A stretch of DNA of 64,000 nucleotides from Axinella damicornis. Lineage: Eukaryota; Porifera; Demospongiae; Axinellida; Axinellidae. The position numbers and the translations under genes are program-made. Below the pieces are notes generated by a model that saw only the letters and a list, made by a program, of their open reading frames with translations, searched no databases and was not told the origin of the DNA. Location of the stretch: the NCBI GenBank assembly GCA_963931865.1, contig OZ007510.1, positions 4,083,366 to 4,147,365 of the forward strand, given 5' to 3'. Shown here one piece after another: positions 24,218 to 35,881 of this stretch (position 1 is its first letter; every line of letters starts with the position of its first letter).

Positions 24218-25051
24218 TCATCTGGAGTCCGCTTCTGCTTCCTGCAAGAATAGTACAGCATGGTTGAACTGCAGCCCCATTCCTAGGCCTTCTGCATACT
24301 GTAACTAACCGGACGTGGGTGCCTCCCCCCCCCCCCCCAAAAAAAAAATCCTACACTCTAATTCTGCACCATTTGGGGTAACATTTTGAGGTAGTAGGAA
24401 TGAAGCAGCACATTGCACAAAGACTACACCATGAGTCTACCAATAACTATTATGAACACAGGGATTGAACTACGACGATCAGAGGAAGAGGGCTAGCTGA
24501 CCTTGATGGCCGTGGTCTCTCTCCTCAGCTCTTGGACCACTGTAGCGAGGGCCTCAGGGTTTACCCCGGCCTCCAGCAGTTGCACACAGACACGGAGCGT
24601 CTCATCATCCAGACCAGTGTTCATCAGGTTGGAAATCTCCCTAACAGCTGCACATGGAGAGATTCATTAGCCACTTGTGGCACAGGCAGTGGGACTCCCT
24701 CCATAGATTACTGTTCGAAAGGAACACACTCTTTCTGACTATCAGTGTCACCTTATATGGCCTCCCCCTCTTACTAAGAGGGGGAGGCCAAAGACACACA
24801 CATGCACACACAACCCCATTATGGGGTTGTGTGTGCATGTGTGTGTCTTAGTCTCGCAGGGCCGGCCAGACCCAGTACACAGCATTCTGGGTATAAATAT
24901 GCTCCCCTCTCTTGGGCACATACATGATCAACTGTAGGTATGCTCTGTTCCGTGTAGTCATAGCTTTACTCTCCTTACTCTTCATGGCTTCCCTTGCTTC
25001 AGAGAGCCGCTCTGCTGAAGTAGATGCAGGCGTCCTTGCTGCCATTTTCAC
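24218..25051 (-). CDS. MZT1: Mitotic-spindle organizing protein 1 (MOZART1)
   Basis: A tiny subunit of the gamma-tubulin ring complex, needed for microtubule nucleation at spindle poles. Three exons (24979-25051, 24502-24647, 24218-24241) splice to 243 nt, giving 80 residues, close to the usual 82. After a short Ala/Ser-rich start (ATG 25051, or 25045), the conserved core reads EAREAMKTVREISNLMNTGL, DDETLRVCVQLLEAGVNPEA and LATVVQELRRETTAIK, ending EAEADSR. The exon 1-2 junction falls inside a codon (AAG A|CT) and restores the family alignment. It converges with the DDX28-like gene (98 bp between stops) and diverges from the next gene. Confidence 0.9.
24758..24849. repeat. Two adjacent perfect hairpins
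   Basis: First TGGCCTCCCCCTCTT with its inverted copy (24758-24790). Immediately after comes a near-perfect 59-bp palindrome of CA-type arms around CCCCATTATGGGG (24791-24849). TAGTCTCGCAGG follows directly, a word also bounding the hairpin at 58213. Both lie in the first intron of MZT1. Confidence 0.85.
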
Positions 25052-25177
25052 GATTTTGGATTACGTCACCACAAATTCCGACCAATGGAGTATGGAGAAT
25101 CAGGCCAGCGAGCGGGAAAACCACTGACAGTCTAGTGCAGTGTTGTGCAGCGGCGCCAGCTTCCCAACAGTTGCAGT
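25052..25177. promoter_or_regulatory. Bidirectional promoter, MZT1 / unrecognised gene
   Basis: 126 bp between divergent starts, with an ATTACGTCACC word close to a CRE/ATF site (TKACGTCA) and CCAATGGAG. The promoter role is inferred from position. Confidence 0.55.
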
Positions 25178-28100
25178 CATGCCTCTCAGCTATGTGACCT
25201 TCACTGAGTTTCTAAAGGTTTGCTAACTGACATTCCTATTGGTCAGGAGCCTCAGCACCCCCCCCCCCCCCCCCCCCCCCCCCCACACACACACACATCA
25301 TGCATGAATAATGACCCTGCTCTTAGCATGATTTTTATTAACGTGTGCCTGATCCCACTCAGGTTGAGGAGTCTACCGTTGTTGCACTACACACTCATGT
25401 CTTCCCCAAGGGGGACCAGTCGACCGGTAAGGTCTCGTATGCCTGGCTGGACGAAAGACAATCGCAGGTTCGTACTTGGCAATAGTATTTCTGTTACCTA
25501 TGAGCACTTCCCACAATATTATTGGTGGACGATGAGAGCCTGAACCCAGGTCCCCCAGCTTTATGTCCCTCCGAAGGATATCATATGAAGGTAAATACCC
25601 CATCTCAATTTTGGGGTAGGGCAAGAAGCCCATGATGCCTATTGGGGCTATAACCTGGGATGTCTAGACCCCAGTCCAGTGCTTTAGCTAGTCTCGCGTG
25701 CCCAGACCCTGTTCCACACCAAGGGAAAGGGTCTTGGACCGGACATCACTGTCAAGCAGTTTGTCGCCTCGCACCATATGCATGGAGTGTGCAGCGTAGC
25801 ATTCAGCTACCTGAAGTATGTGAATTTTTTTGTGTACGTATGAGTGAGAAGAATTTCTGTGACTGCAATTAATGTATGAGGATTGGATTGCAGATTTATC
25901 GCAAATGCAGCAAGGTCTTGTCTTACTTTGGCGATCGCTGTTGCTAACATCTATCGCTGTTGCTAACATCATGGCTGGATTGCGTAACTAATCGAATTCC
26001 TGAGTGACAAGCCGCTATATGTCCACGTCCCAGACCCTTTCCCTCAGTCTGAAACAGGGTCTGACCACACAAGACTACACTTCAGCAACTTGGCCACCAA
26101 ACAACCCCTCAATCACAGCATTGTTTCAGACACCTACTTGTGGCCCTTGGTCACTTACAGCACCGTATGCATACCAGAAGGTTGACATGGCATGGCTAGG
26201 AATAAGGTAGTTTTGTATTCCTTGGCGTTCCAGGAGCTCGCTGTCCTAGCCCATGCTGTGCTGTACTCTGAATCAACTGGGAACATTGACGAAGTGTTCT
26301 CATCTGGGACAGCAGGGAGCACTGCGGAGAAACCCAAGTACCGATTTAAGCGAAGTGAGTCTTCTGATGGTTACAAAGTTCTTGTCTCTCTGAAAAGACT
26401 TTAGTGTTTCTTGTCAAATTGCAGGTGGAAACCTGAGGGCTCTGTTCACTTTCAAACCGTATGGCTCTCAGCAACACCTCGTTATACGCACTGAGGTGAG
26501 CAGCTAATCACAAGACTTTCAATAGATTGTATAATCGGTTGTAATGCCATATTTCCCCATTGTAGTCATGTGACCTACGACCCCTTATTCCCTGTGCCGC
26601 CTTCATCTCGGAGCACGGCAGGAGAGTGATACCATTCCTGGGTACCCTTACATCAGGTTAACATAACGTTCCTAGTGTCATTCCCAGGCCTATACCATTT
26701 TTCCTTTGGTTTGTGCTGACCACATAACATGGAAGCTGAAGAGCGGCACTTCCATGTCAATGCAAACCGTGAATTGGACACATGGGGTAGGCCTGGGAAC
26801 GAAGCTATCTGGGTCCAACTTACTCAACATTTTGCAGTGACATTGCTTTCTGTTACTCTCATATCAGGGAGCGGCTACAGATCGTATAAAGTGCTGCCAA
26901 ATGCTTTGCATGCATTTGTGGACTGCCTTGAACTCACCAGTGCACAGGGCATCTTCAAGGTAGAAGCTAGTGAGGTAGCAGAGTTTTTGCGGGACCCGAT
27001 TACAATGTGCATGTGTGGTACATAAACTTGATTACTGCCAGAAAAGTTCTTGTTGCATGTGGTAACTGTTGAAATTACAATAGCTCTCTCGCACAACAGG
27101 TACTCTCTCTGCTCGACCCCGCCCACAAGCGATCCCTGGACATAGCCTCCTACTTCTGCCAGTCTAGTGGGAGGGATCTAGCGGACGACAATGATGGGGT
27201 GTTGCCGGAAGTCCCCCTGGCTGGGCTGAGGCAGCGGGGAGGGAGGAAGGGAGGGAAAGGCAAGGGAACAAGAAGCAAGTGCGTTGATCAGCAAAGTATG
27301 ATGCCCATATTGTTAGATGTTACCTGTTCAGCACCATCAGACTACTGCAGCAATGACTCCATCTAGCCTTGTTCCCAGGCTCCATTTTTCGTTGTGGCGC
27401 AGGGGGTAGCCTGGGAACGAAGCTAGACTCCACCCCCTTGATCTCTTGGTGTTATCATATTCATCATACTGCAGCTGGTGCTGTTCAAAGATATTTTCTG
27501 TACACATTCCAGGGCATCCAACCAGCAGCAGTCAAAGAAGACTAGAACTAGTTTGAGAAGGGCAGCAAAAGCCCCCCAGCAGCCGACCTTACCAGAGTCA
27601 TTTGCAAATGACGGCAAAAATACACACCAGCCGCCTGACGATGGCCTACAACCAGACATTGGAATTTGTGGCGACACCCTATCACCTAGCATCATTGATG
27701 AGTTTTTTGACTTTGACTCACAACCAGGCAAGATTAAAGAGGAAGCCCCTGTCATTAACTATGAAGACCATGACAACGACAGTGATTCGTCTGGAACGTG
27801 TACGCCATGTCCCTCAGAAGATGAAGGAAGTGTGAGGACCAAGAAGAAGGTGAGATTATCTGAAAGAGAATCCTCGACTACACATAACCTCCACACACAG
27901 GTACACAGTGAGAACCCACGTGAAAGTCACAGTGCAGTGTCCAGCATCTCACCAAAAGGAGGAAAGTCAGATGGTATTGAAATTGAGGTGCTCTTTGGAG
28001 GTAGTAGTCTCGTCGGTAGCCAGTCATCAATGGACCAACCCTTCCCACTTGGTTCAAGCACTGAATACCTCTTTTCCGATGAAGAAGGCAGCACCATATT

Positions 28101-30462
28101 AGGTGGAAGCAAACAACCGCACACATCAATGAAGGATAAGTACAGCGAACCCCTCGATCATAAGAGTGAAAGGTGTGGCAGCAATGAAGCAGTGGACGAG
28201 TTTGGGTATGATCTGATTGATTCAGCCCTGTTTGACGTCCAAACTCCGCCTCTGCCATCGTATGATGATACTGTGCCACACTCCTCCAAGCAGACCCACG
28301 ACCCTGGTCCCAGAACCATGCCAGATGCACTCTCACTTGTTGGCGAAGCAACTGATGATACCAGATTGTTCCTGGACATCACTAACACGCCCCTCTCCAG
28401 CCCAATCAAATCCCCACAGCCATCTCACTTCACACTCCATCGCGGCCGCAGTGAGGAGAGACAGCCAGTAGACAACTCCCACACTCAGTCACGAACGAAT
28501 GGTGGAGGGACGGATCCCTCTACTTCTCCCTACACTGACACCCCCACCAGCAGCTCTTGGCAGGTGAACAGCCCTCTTCGTAAAACCTTGTCCAAGGTGA
28601 ACCTGCCCAAGGAATCCCACATCAACATGGACACGGTCGACCTCACAGGCAAGTGGACAGATTCTTGTAACTGTTTACTGATCTGCCTGGGAGAAGGCAG
28701 AATCTAGGTCCCCTGGGACTGACGAATTAATGTCCCATCCGAAGGACACGAAGGTAACCTTCTCAATTTTTGGGGTGTGGCTGACGTACACCTGTGAAAA
28801 ACCCTGTTGCATAGCAAGCCAGAGTATAGGCCCACAGTCCAGTGCTTTGCCACCAAGCAGCCCTGTGGCCCCCGAGGGTACAAAAGTGTCTTGTATTGGC
28901 AGTTGCTGTTGTTTGTCTTTAACATGTCCACTCATTTAATTTGCAATGGTGAAGTTGTCATCCTCACTGTTTCTGGTGCAGAAGTTGATGATGTGCTGCT
29001 GTCCAGCAAGGAGCTGTCAGTCGAGGGATCCCAGCAGAGCCAGGAGGAGGAGAAGGGAAGAAGCAGGACGAGGGGGAAGAAGAGGAAGAGGCTAGTGAAT
29101 CCTTCAGAGCTGTTCAAAGGAGCAAGGTTTGCACAATCGTGTATCTTGAAGCTAGCTGTTGGTTACTGTAGGAGACACTGTCAGCACCGCAACATGTGCA
29201 TACAAGTATGTGTACCTCAACAGCTCTAGTTCCTACTCAGTGATGAAGGACCTGGAAATGAGGCTACACTGTCAGACATGGCTTTTTGCATGAACGATGG
29301 GAAAACAGTTGGAATTTTGCTTCCTGCAGGTCCATCTGTGAGGTTTCTCCCCAACAAATCAGGCGGTGGACCAGCCTACGGAAGGAGCTCCTGGTCTCCA
29401 TTTTCCAGAGAAAAGAGTTCTCCCAAAGACACGAGAACTTCCTCTCAGGATCCAAGAAGAGAGGTAAGCTGTGGGCTGGTACACTCCACATAGTGTCGTC
29501 CCCAGGCCTTCTCACGCCAGTGTTTGTACTGCAAGCGACAAACGCTGGGGGTGAGAAGGCCTGGGTACAAAGCTACACTCCATACGGAGGAATGTACAGG
29601 AGGAACTTTTCTTACAACATTCTCCTCCTTTCTACCGCAGCTGCTCTGCAATACCAGGTGGACACGAGGATGTTCACACAGGATCAAGTCCAGGCCATTG
29701 CTGACATCCTCCTGAAAATCTTCTGTGCTAAGCACATGAAGGTGGATAGTAACATGTCTGAATCTAACCAATCAGGCTCAGTGCTCAGAGGTGGACAATT
29801 CATTCATACCCTACTGGAAATGTCTTATAAGATCTCGCAAGATGTTCAAAGAGCTTGCAAGAGCTTGTAGGAATCTTGTAAGCTGTTTGAAAGCCTTGCA
29901 AGGTCTTACACGGCATTTCTAGTAGGTTACCTCCTAGCAGATGGACAGCTATTCACCTGATATGCTACCAGACTTGAATTGTTTGCATGACTCGGTATTC
30001 TAGTCACTGATGCAATAATAATACAGTATCTTGCCCACAGTATGTGGTGTTCACTGTGAGCCAGTGACTGCAATCACCACCATCTCATTGTATAGCATAT
30101 TACTGTCAATCCTAGCCTTGTTCCCAGGCCCCTCAAATGTCTGCCTGGGAACGAGGCTATGTGGTAGTTCGATGCATCACCACGGTAACAGCAAATGTGT
30201 AATGGATTTGGGCTAGCATAACATTTTTGTTTTCTTTGTGGACAGTTTTTCTCCTATGTGATGTCCGTGCTACTTGCGGAATGCATCATACGCATCATTT
30301 CTGACTTCAACAGTGTGAGCTTTGATGAGGTAATTGCCTGAATGATAGATTAATGGTCTGTAGCTATAGGGTATTATTGAGGTGTATGTTGACCATACAT
30401 GCATACAGGCGGAGAAGCTGATGTATTCCTACCGCAATGTAGAGAGGATTGAGATAGACTGA
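25178..30462 (+). CDS. Unrecognised nuclear protein with long acidic/Ser-rich linker
   Basis: I do not recognise the family. ATG 25178 starts MPLSYVTFTEFLK, spliced to VEESTVVALHTHVFPKGDQS. Further exons encode folded-looking sequence: ELAVLAHAVLYSESTGN, GNLRALFTFKPYGSQQHLVI, CAAFISEHGRRVIPFLG, LPNALHAFVDCLELTSAQGI and SLLDPAHKRSLDIASYFCQS. A long exon (about 27512-28647) is low-complexity, acidic and Ser-rich, ending with DTVDLTG, which resembles a SUMO-interaction motif. After a basic GKKRKRLVNPSELF (likely nuclear signal), C-terminal helices follow: LRKELLVSIFQRKEFSQRHE, FTQDQVQAIADILLKIFCAK and YVMSVLLAECIIRIISDFNS, with the stop at 30460-30462. The run of genes around it (BABAM2, Artemis) hints at genome maintenance, but that is only context. 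The exon near 25690-25805 overlaps a transposon end and is doubtful. Confidence 0.6.
25258..25284. repeat. Poly-C run (27 C) followed by CA repeat
   Basis: A pure 27-base C homopolymer in the first intron of the unrecognised gene, running into a short CA repeat. Confidence 0.9.
25689..26086. mobile_element. MITE of about 400 bp with TAGTCTCGCGTG ends
   Basis: Left end TAGTCTCGCGTGCCCAGACC and inverted right end TAGTCTTGTGTGGTCAGACC continue into CTGTTCC/CTGTTTC (about 22 of 27 match). Flanking 9-mers TGCTTTAGC and CACTTCAGC match at 6 positions and differ only by transitions. The terminus is close to the foldback family (TAGTCTCG). A candidate exon of the host gene starts inside the left arm. 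Confidence 0.65.
26785..26805. repeat. Single arm of TAGCCTCG foldback family
   Basis: TAGGCCTGGGAACGAAGCTA matches one arm of the family; the partner arm is missing. Intronic. Other solo arms are near 14-32, 11046-11060 and 55766-55783. Confidence 0.65.
27363..27426. mobile_element. Foldback MITE with near-exact 9-bp duplication
   Basis: CTAGCCTTGTTCCCAGGC with its inverted partner GCCTGGGAACGAAGCTAG around a short loop. Flanks GACTCCATC and GACTCCACC match 8 of 9. Confidence 0.8.
29491..29575. mobile_element. Foldback MITE, full-arm copy
   Basis: Arms GTCCCCAGGCCTTCTCACGC and GGGTGAGAAGGCCTGGGTAC close around GTACTGCAAGCGAC. Flanks CACTCCACA and CACTCCATA match 8 of 9. It lies in an intron of the unrecognised gene. 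Confidence 0.8.
30112..30159. mobile_element. Foldback MITE, short copy
   Basis: CTAGCCTTGTTCCCAGGC and its inverted copy GCCTGGGAACGAGGCTA with a 13-base loop, in an intron. No clear flanking duplication. Confidence 0.75.
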
Positions 30463-30653
30463 GTTCTACCATATGATTCTACCAGGACCATACATGTATA
30501 TAATTTATTCAGATTCATCCTTCTATCATCATGTATTATCGCTTCATCCAGGTTCATCATGATCACACTCAACATCTATCGTTGTTCTAATTATCAGTGT
30601 TGAAATAGAAAATTTGAAGCCAAAAATCGCGGAGGCAGTGCGCTGTTTTCGCG

Positions 30654-33600
30654 ATGAGTGTGTTTCGCGGCAGCATCACCGAGTACCCCGGGGTGATCGT
30701 GGACCACTTCACCGCTTTCAACTGCGAGAGGGGCAGGGCTTTCTTCCTGTCTCACTGCCACAAAGGTGTGAGGGCTGCATGCAAGCTAGACGACTTCATA
30801 ATTTGGGGGGCGTAGTCCACTGTATGCATGCAGATGCCAGGCCAGATAATAACTATGGTTGGCCATGGGAGAGGTTAACAGAGATTGCACAGGCCTGTGA
30901 GTCACATGATGCAGCTTGCAGTGCATGGGCCTTGCAGTCTGTGATTTATACATATACTCTACTGCAATCATAGATATTAGAAGGGGAAGGATTAGCATAG
31001 GTAATTTCCACTTCCCTATCAATGAATTGCTACAGAGGTTATGCAGTTGATCAGTGCACGTGCTGCAGGTAGCCATGCAGTTAGGCGGATACGTCAACTA
31101 GTTAACAGCAATCATTAGTATACTTGGAAGACAGCTATGCAGCTGCTAGCATTTCTGCAATCACAATAGCCTTTTAATTTGCCACTCGTAAGCCAGAATA
31201 TATATGACTGTGACATCATCTGCATAACCTCTATATCTATGCAATGGACAGAACCGGCTGTATTCACGTTACTTATTAATTCATGGAGGAAGTGGTCTGC
31301 AAGCAATGGTACGCTAGAGAAGTGATGAGGCTATGTAACTACATATTGTATAAATTGTGAATTGTAACACCATCTTCCTTTTGCCATGGCAACAGATCAC
31401 ATGACTGGCCTGGGTTCAGCAGCACTACTTAGTTCCCTCCACAGACGGTAGGATCTATACATGACATTACCTTAGATGGTACCAGTCATTTATTTTATCA
31501 TGCACTTCTATGCATAGGAATACGAAGCTTTACTGCACAGAGGTGACCCGGTCGCTGCTCATGAAGAACCCAGAGTTCTTCCAGCTGATCCCCTTCTTCC
31601 ATGGGCTTCCCACTGACGAGCCTATCTCAATGTCCCTGGAGGCATACACTGACTGTGAGGTAAAGTGGTCCCTTTATGTGTCTGTGCAGTCTCCATGGAA
31701 ATAGGTCACACATAGAAATGTTTAGGTCACACATGTTTATATTCTGATAGGCCATGAACTTCACTGTGACACTCCTTCCTGCTGGACACTGCCCTGGATC
31801 TGCCATGTACGTTGCAAGCCCTCAAATCTCCTTCCAGACTTCACACTTGAGTGGGGAAGAAATAGTTTGGTACACCCTATTTGAGTGCTGTTTAATCTGT
31901 TGCTGATTTCACATTACAAGTGCGGGGGCGGAGAAAGTTACACTGTTGGTGCATGTGGAACAAAATAATCTGGACTGTGTTGTTATACGGATAGATAATC
32001 CTTTATGGGAGTGAGACAGAGAATGCGGTTGTGCTTCCCAGGGAGTTACTTCTCATCGGTGCTTACAGGTTAACATACAGTGTAGGTCCCCTGCCCTAGT
32101 AGCCTTGATCCCAGCCTGGGACCGAGGCTACCGCACGAGATCCTGGGAATGAGGCTACTCACATGTAAACCACTGGAGCAGTACAGCTTATATGGTGATG
32201 CTCCACATAGCCTGGTCTCTCCTATTGTTTGCAGGTTCTTCTTTCAAGGCAGCTGTGGGAATGTGCTCTACACAGGTGAAGTAAGGTCCACTACTGATGT
32301 CAAGAACTCTTGCTAATGTGCTGCTGAGTATTGCAGTATATCAGTCATCAGTTGTCATTATCACTGTAGGTGACTTTCGGCTCAGTTTGGATGAGACGAA
32401 GAGACTCCATTCCTTACACTCTGGAGGACGGTATGTGCTCCACAGCAGTGAGCACTTGTAGCTATTCAAACGCCATTCTTGTCTTACTTCAGGCCAGTAG
32501 ACATTGCAACACTGTACCTGGATACCACTTTCTGCAACCCCATAGCAACCAACTTACCATCCAGGGTGAGCACTGGGGCAGGTAGATAGACAGGATTGCA
32601 CCATGTGGGCAATCATCAGTGCATCTGTGCACCGTACCGTGAACTACCTGTGTGATCACTGTCACACGGTCCTCTGTCCATTGTTATAGGAAGTTTCGAG
32701 GGACCACGTCTTGAGACTAACAGAAAGGTACGTGCTATTGCTGTCTTGGTCTGTCACGTAGGAATGTCAGTCTGCCGTTGTCATAATCCCCTTTCTCTGC
32801 ACACACACACACACACACACACACACCAGGTGGCTCTCAGAGAACCCTAGGAACGTGGTCCACCTCCAGTGCGCCATGTTCGGCTACGAGCACATCTACA
32901 TGGGAGTGGCAAAGAAGTTCAACACCAAGGTGCATACACACTAGTCTCGTTCCCAGGCTCTCTTTCGGCGGAGAGAGCCTTGGAACGAGGCTACATACAC
33001 ACAGGCTTTAAACTGCAGTTCAATGTTCACATCCTGATGCCATGGCAACAGATCCACATAGCATCCTGGCGACTGAATGCGTACAGTGAGATTCCAGCGG
33101 TTGCCAAGTGCCTCACCACTGACGGCCAGTCTACAAGGATCCATTGCTGCAAGTTTAGGGTCAGTTTGCTGCTGTGGTTTTCCTTTTGGATTTCAGCTGG
33201 GTCTGATCCCCATGTCGTGAACATTCTGTTTCCATAGAAGGGAGCAGAGAGGCACAGAGGCTTGCCTTGTGGGTCTTGTGTGAAAGATGGACAGCCTCCG
33301 AATGTCATCACCATCAAGCCTTCCACACTGTGGTTCCTCTCTACCAGTAAAATCATCACAGAACCATACATGTGAGTACCCTGAAATAATTATGCTGACT
33401 ACCTGGTCCCTAGGAGTGCATTGTCTTTCACTAGTGGTTCAGTAGGTTTAGCTTTCTCCCTCTCTCCCCCTCCCTCCTCTCCTCCATTTCCTTCTCCCCC
33501 TCCCTCCTCTCCTCCGTTTCCTTCTCCCCCTCCTCCTTCTCCTCTCTTCCCTCTCTCTCAGCTTCCTCCCCAAGTACAATGGCTATCGGGTACTCCATTC

Positions 33601-35166
33601 TATGCACGCCAGCTACAGCGAGCTCTCCAAATTTGTTGCCTACCTGCGCCCCAGGAGGGTGGTACCCTGTGTCGTGCCCTTTGGAGACTCCACACTCACT
33701 GATACTCATTCACGGTGAGTCACACAAACGACATGCAAACTGAGATTTAAAGTGCCTTCTCTCCTTGCATTAGTTTGAAAGTTCTTCTCTCGGATTCTGA
33801 AGTGTGTACCAGAGTTCCTGAGGTTACCAAACGAAGCACATTACCAGACAGACCACTCGCCTACTCGGAAACAGCAGGGACATCAAGAAAGCGGGGGAGG
33901 AAGACTGCCTCGGCAGCAGTGGGGGTGGATGGAGCATCCTCAAGTTCCTCTTCGAGTGAGAGTGATTCTGATTGGTCCACTGGGAATGACACGATTGACG
34001 AATTTCCTAGCAGTGAAGAACAAACGTCACAACTTCCCAGAAATACTTTCTCTACTGCAACAGCTGCTCCCAACAGGTCCCCCCTCCCAACAGGCCTGGC
34101 CTTACCTTCCATGTTGACACAGCCCTCCACTACAGCAGGTCGCCATCACAGTAGTTCTCCCAGTGAGAGTGGGACCATTGGCAGCCTACAGCAGACACCA
34201 TTAGATCTCTCCATCGATAGCTCCAGGTCTGAGCAGGAAGATCGTGACATCGCGATTACTGAAACCTACATGCGTGCTCTCAAACCTCAAGGCTCTGCGG
34301 GCACTGACTGCACAAAAGGTGGGGGTGGCTCAAAGTGTGTGGCTGGATTAGCATCACCTCCTGCGTCTGAGGAGAGTCTGAGAGAATGTCTTACACCACC
34401 TGAGCAGCAACAGCATCAGAGAAGTTCAACTGATTGTGGTGAGGACTCATCTGGTGAGGAGTGGTGCCTGACGTTGGAGGACAGTACGGACGTGGAGGTG
34501 GAGGAGGAGAAGCAAGTTGACCATCCCATAAAGCAGGAGGATTGTACGACTCCAGTGGCCAAGAGGCGCAGGATGGATCAGAGTAGGCACACTCCAGCTC
34601 AAGAAGAAACCAACATTAGTCCGAAATCTGCCCTACGGGATGTGGTGCAGACCCCTAGGCGATTATTCCCCTGTGGTCGTGACAGTACAGCGGCTACACT
34701 AGTGGAGGAAGAAAGACGCTTTGGGGATGTTAAACCAAACCTCTCTGAGGCGGTCATTGAGTACATAGACCTGACTGAGGATGATGACGGACTGACAACC
34801 AGTACGAAGGTGGACGGAGGGGAGAGGCAGAGGGATGAAACCAAACAAGCACCTGATCTACACCGCCGTAAGGGCAGAAGTGTAAATACCATATCACCTA
34901 CACAAGTGAATAGGAAATTGGATTCTGAACACAGAAATGTTCCAGGTGGTTCACCCCATCCCGATGTGGTATTCCTTAGTGACACCCAGAGTAGCGGTGA
35001 TACCTCTACTCCGCAGCAATGCCTGACCGGCAGTGATTCAGAGAGTGACAGTGAATGCTTGGTGAGCAATGGCACACACTCCCTAGGGTCCCCACTGTTC
35101 CTACCCCCCACCCCTGGCCGGGAGGGAGTGGAGTCAATAATGAACAGAAAGAGTATTGCATTTTAA
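30654..35166 (+). CDS. DCLRE1C: Artemis nuclease (DNA cross-link repair 1C)
   Basis: Metallo-beta-lactamase/beta-CASP endonuclease of non-homologous end joining, opening hairpins and trimming ends with DNA-PKcs. ATG 30654 begins MSVFRGSITEYPGVIVDHF, and exon 1 ends in FLSHCHK, completed by D|HMTGL in exon 2 to give the H-x-H-x-D-H metal site. Later exons carry LLPAGHCPGSAM, VLYTGDFRLSLDET and LYLDTTFCNP, then KCLTTDGQSTRIHCC and LPCGSCVKDG. The catalytic half ends with MHASYSELSKFVAYLRP. The last exon (from about 33775) encodes 460 disordered residues, Ser/Asp/Glu-rich, with KRRRM-type basic patches and EYIDLTEDDD, a good SUMO-interaction motif. The disordered C-terminal tail is normal for Artemis. 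It starts 192 bp after the preceding gene on the same strand. Confidence 0.93.
32099..32157. mobile_element. Foldback repeats, compound copy
   Basis: TAGCCTTGATCCCAGCCTGG, its inverted partner ending GACCGAGGCTA, and a further right arm CCTGGGAATGAGGCTA in a row; probably a nested or rearranged pair. In an Artemis intron. Confidence 0.6.
32802..32826. repeat. CA repeat at a splice acceptor
   Basis: Pure CA run directly before the AG of the Artemis exon starting WLSENPRN. Confidence 0.9.
32942..32993. mobile_element. Foldback MITE with exact 9-bp target duplication
   Basis: TAGTCTCGTTCCCAGGCTCT and inverted AGAGCCTTGGAACGAGGCTA around a short loop. CATACACAC is repeated exactly on both sides (32933-32941 and 32994-33002). 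In an Artemis intron. Confidence 0.9.
33444..33560. repeat. CT-rich tract with TCTCCCCCTCCCTCCTC units
   Basis: Tandem pyrimidine units of about 33 bp in an Artemis intron, ending at the acceptor of the exon FLPKYNGYRV. Confidence 0.85.
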
Positions 35167-35881
35167 GTAACATTTTTAGCTAATGATACACTCAATAATA
35201 TACAAGTCATACATACATTGTCTGCACTAGAGCTGGCTCAAAAGTGCACAACAATTTTATGTATTATTATCCTCTGTGTCTGTAACGCTGTGTATAGTTT
35301 ATGGTTTGCCCACCTACTTCCACCAAGAGCTATAATTATACATACATACACTATAATGTACTAGCCTCGTTCCCAGGCCTTCCACACCAGCTTTTGATTG
35401 ATCAAAAGCTGGAGGTGTGGAAGGCCTGGGAACGAGGCTATATAGGTACCATTCCAGAACATCAGAGCATACGTACACTCATAGAGCTTTAATTCCACAA
35501 CACTAAAGTGTTGGGTTACTACGAACATTGATGCATTCAGTAGGTGCCATACTTTTAGGTGCTCCATTCCCACTATATAGCTGTGTTTGCTCCACAGGAC
35601 CATGCTGAGTGCCAATTACCCATCTAGATAGGGTGAGTCTATAAATCTCCGAAATGCCAACTCCAGGAGTGCTGGATGGGAATCACAGAAGGTATTTCCA
35701 TCCCAAATAGTGAACCATGTTGTAAGTTGTAACCACCTGCATGGGCTTCATGCAGCAACCACAAGACAACCAAAGATGAATAAAAAATAACAAATTACAC
35801 CAAAAACAAACGGTAAGTGAATGTGTACAGTCATGTGTAATATTATAACCATCCACCAACAAGGCGTAAGTACGACAGCTA
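35167..35881. other. Convergent spacer between Artemis and ENTPD
   Basis: No coding frame supported. It holds one foldback element and the two 3' ends. Confidence 0.6.
35362..35440. mobile_element. Foldback MITE, longest perfect arms
   Basis: TAGCCTCGTTCCCAGGCCTT continues through CCACACC-AGCTTTTGAT and is mirrored to ATCAAAAGCTGG...AACGAGGCTA; the arms are about 38 bp with one unpaired base. Flanks ATAATGTAC and TATAGGTAC match partly (6 of 9). Confidence 0.9.
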
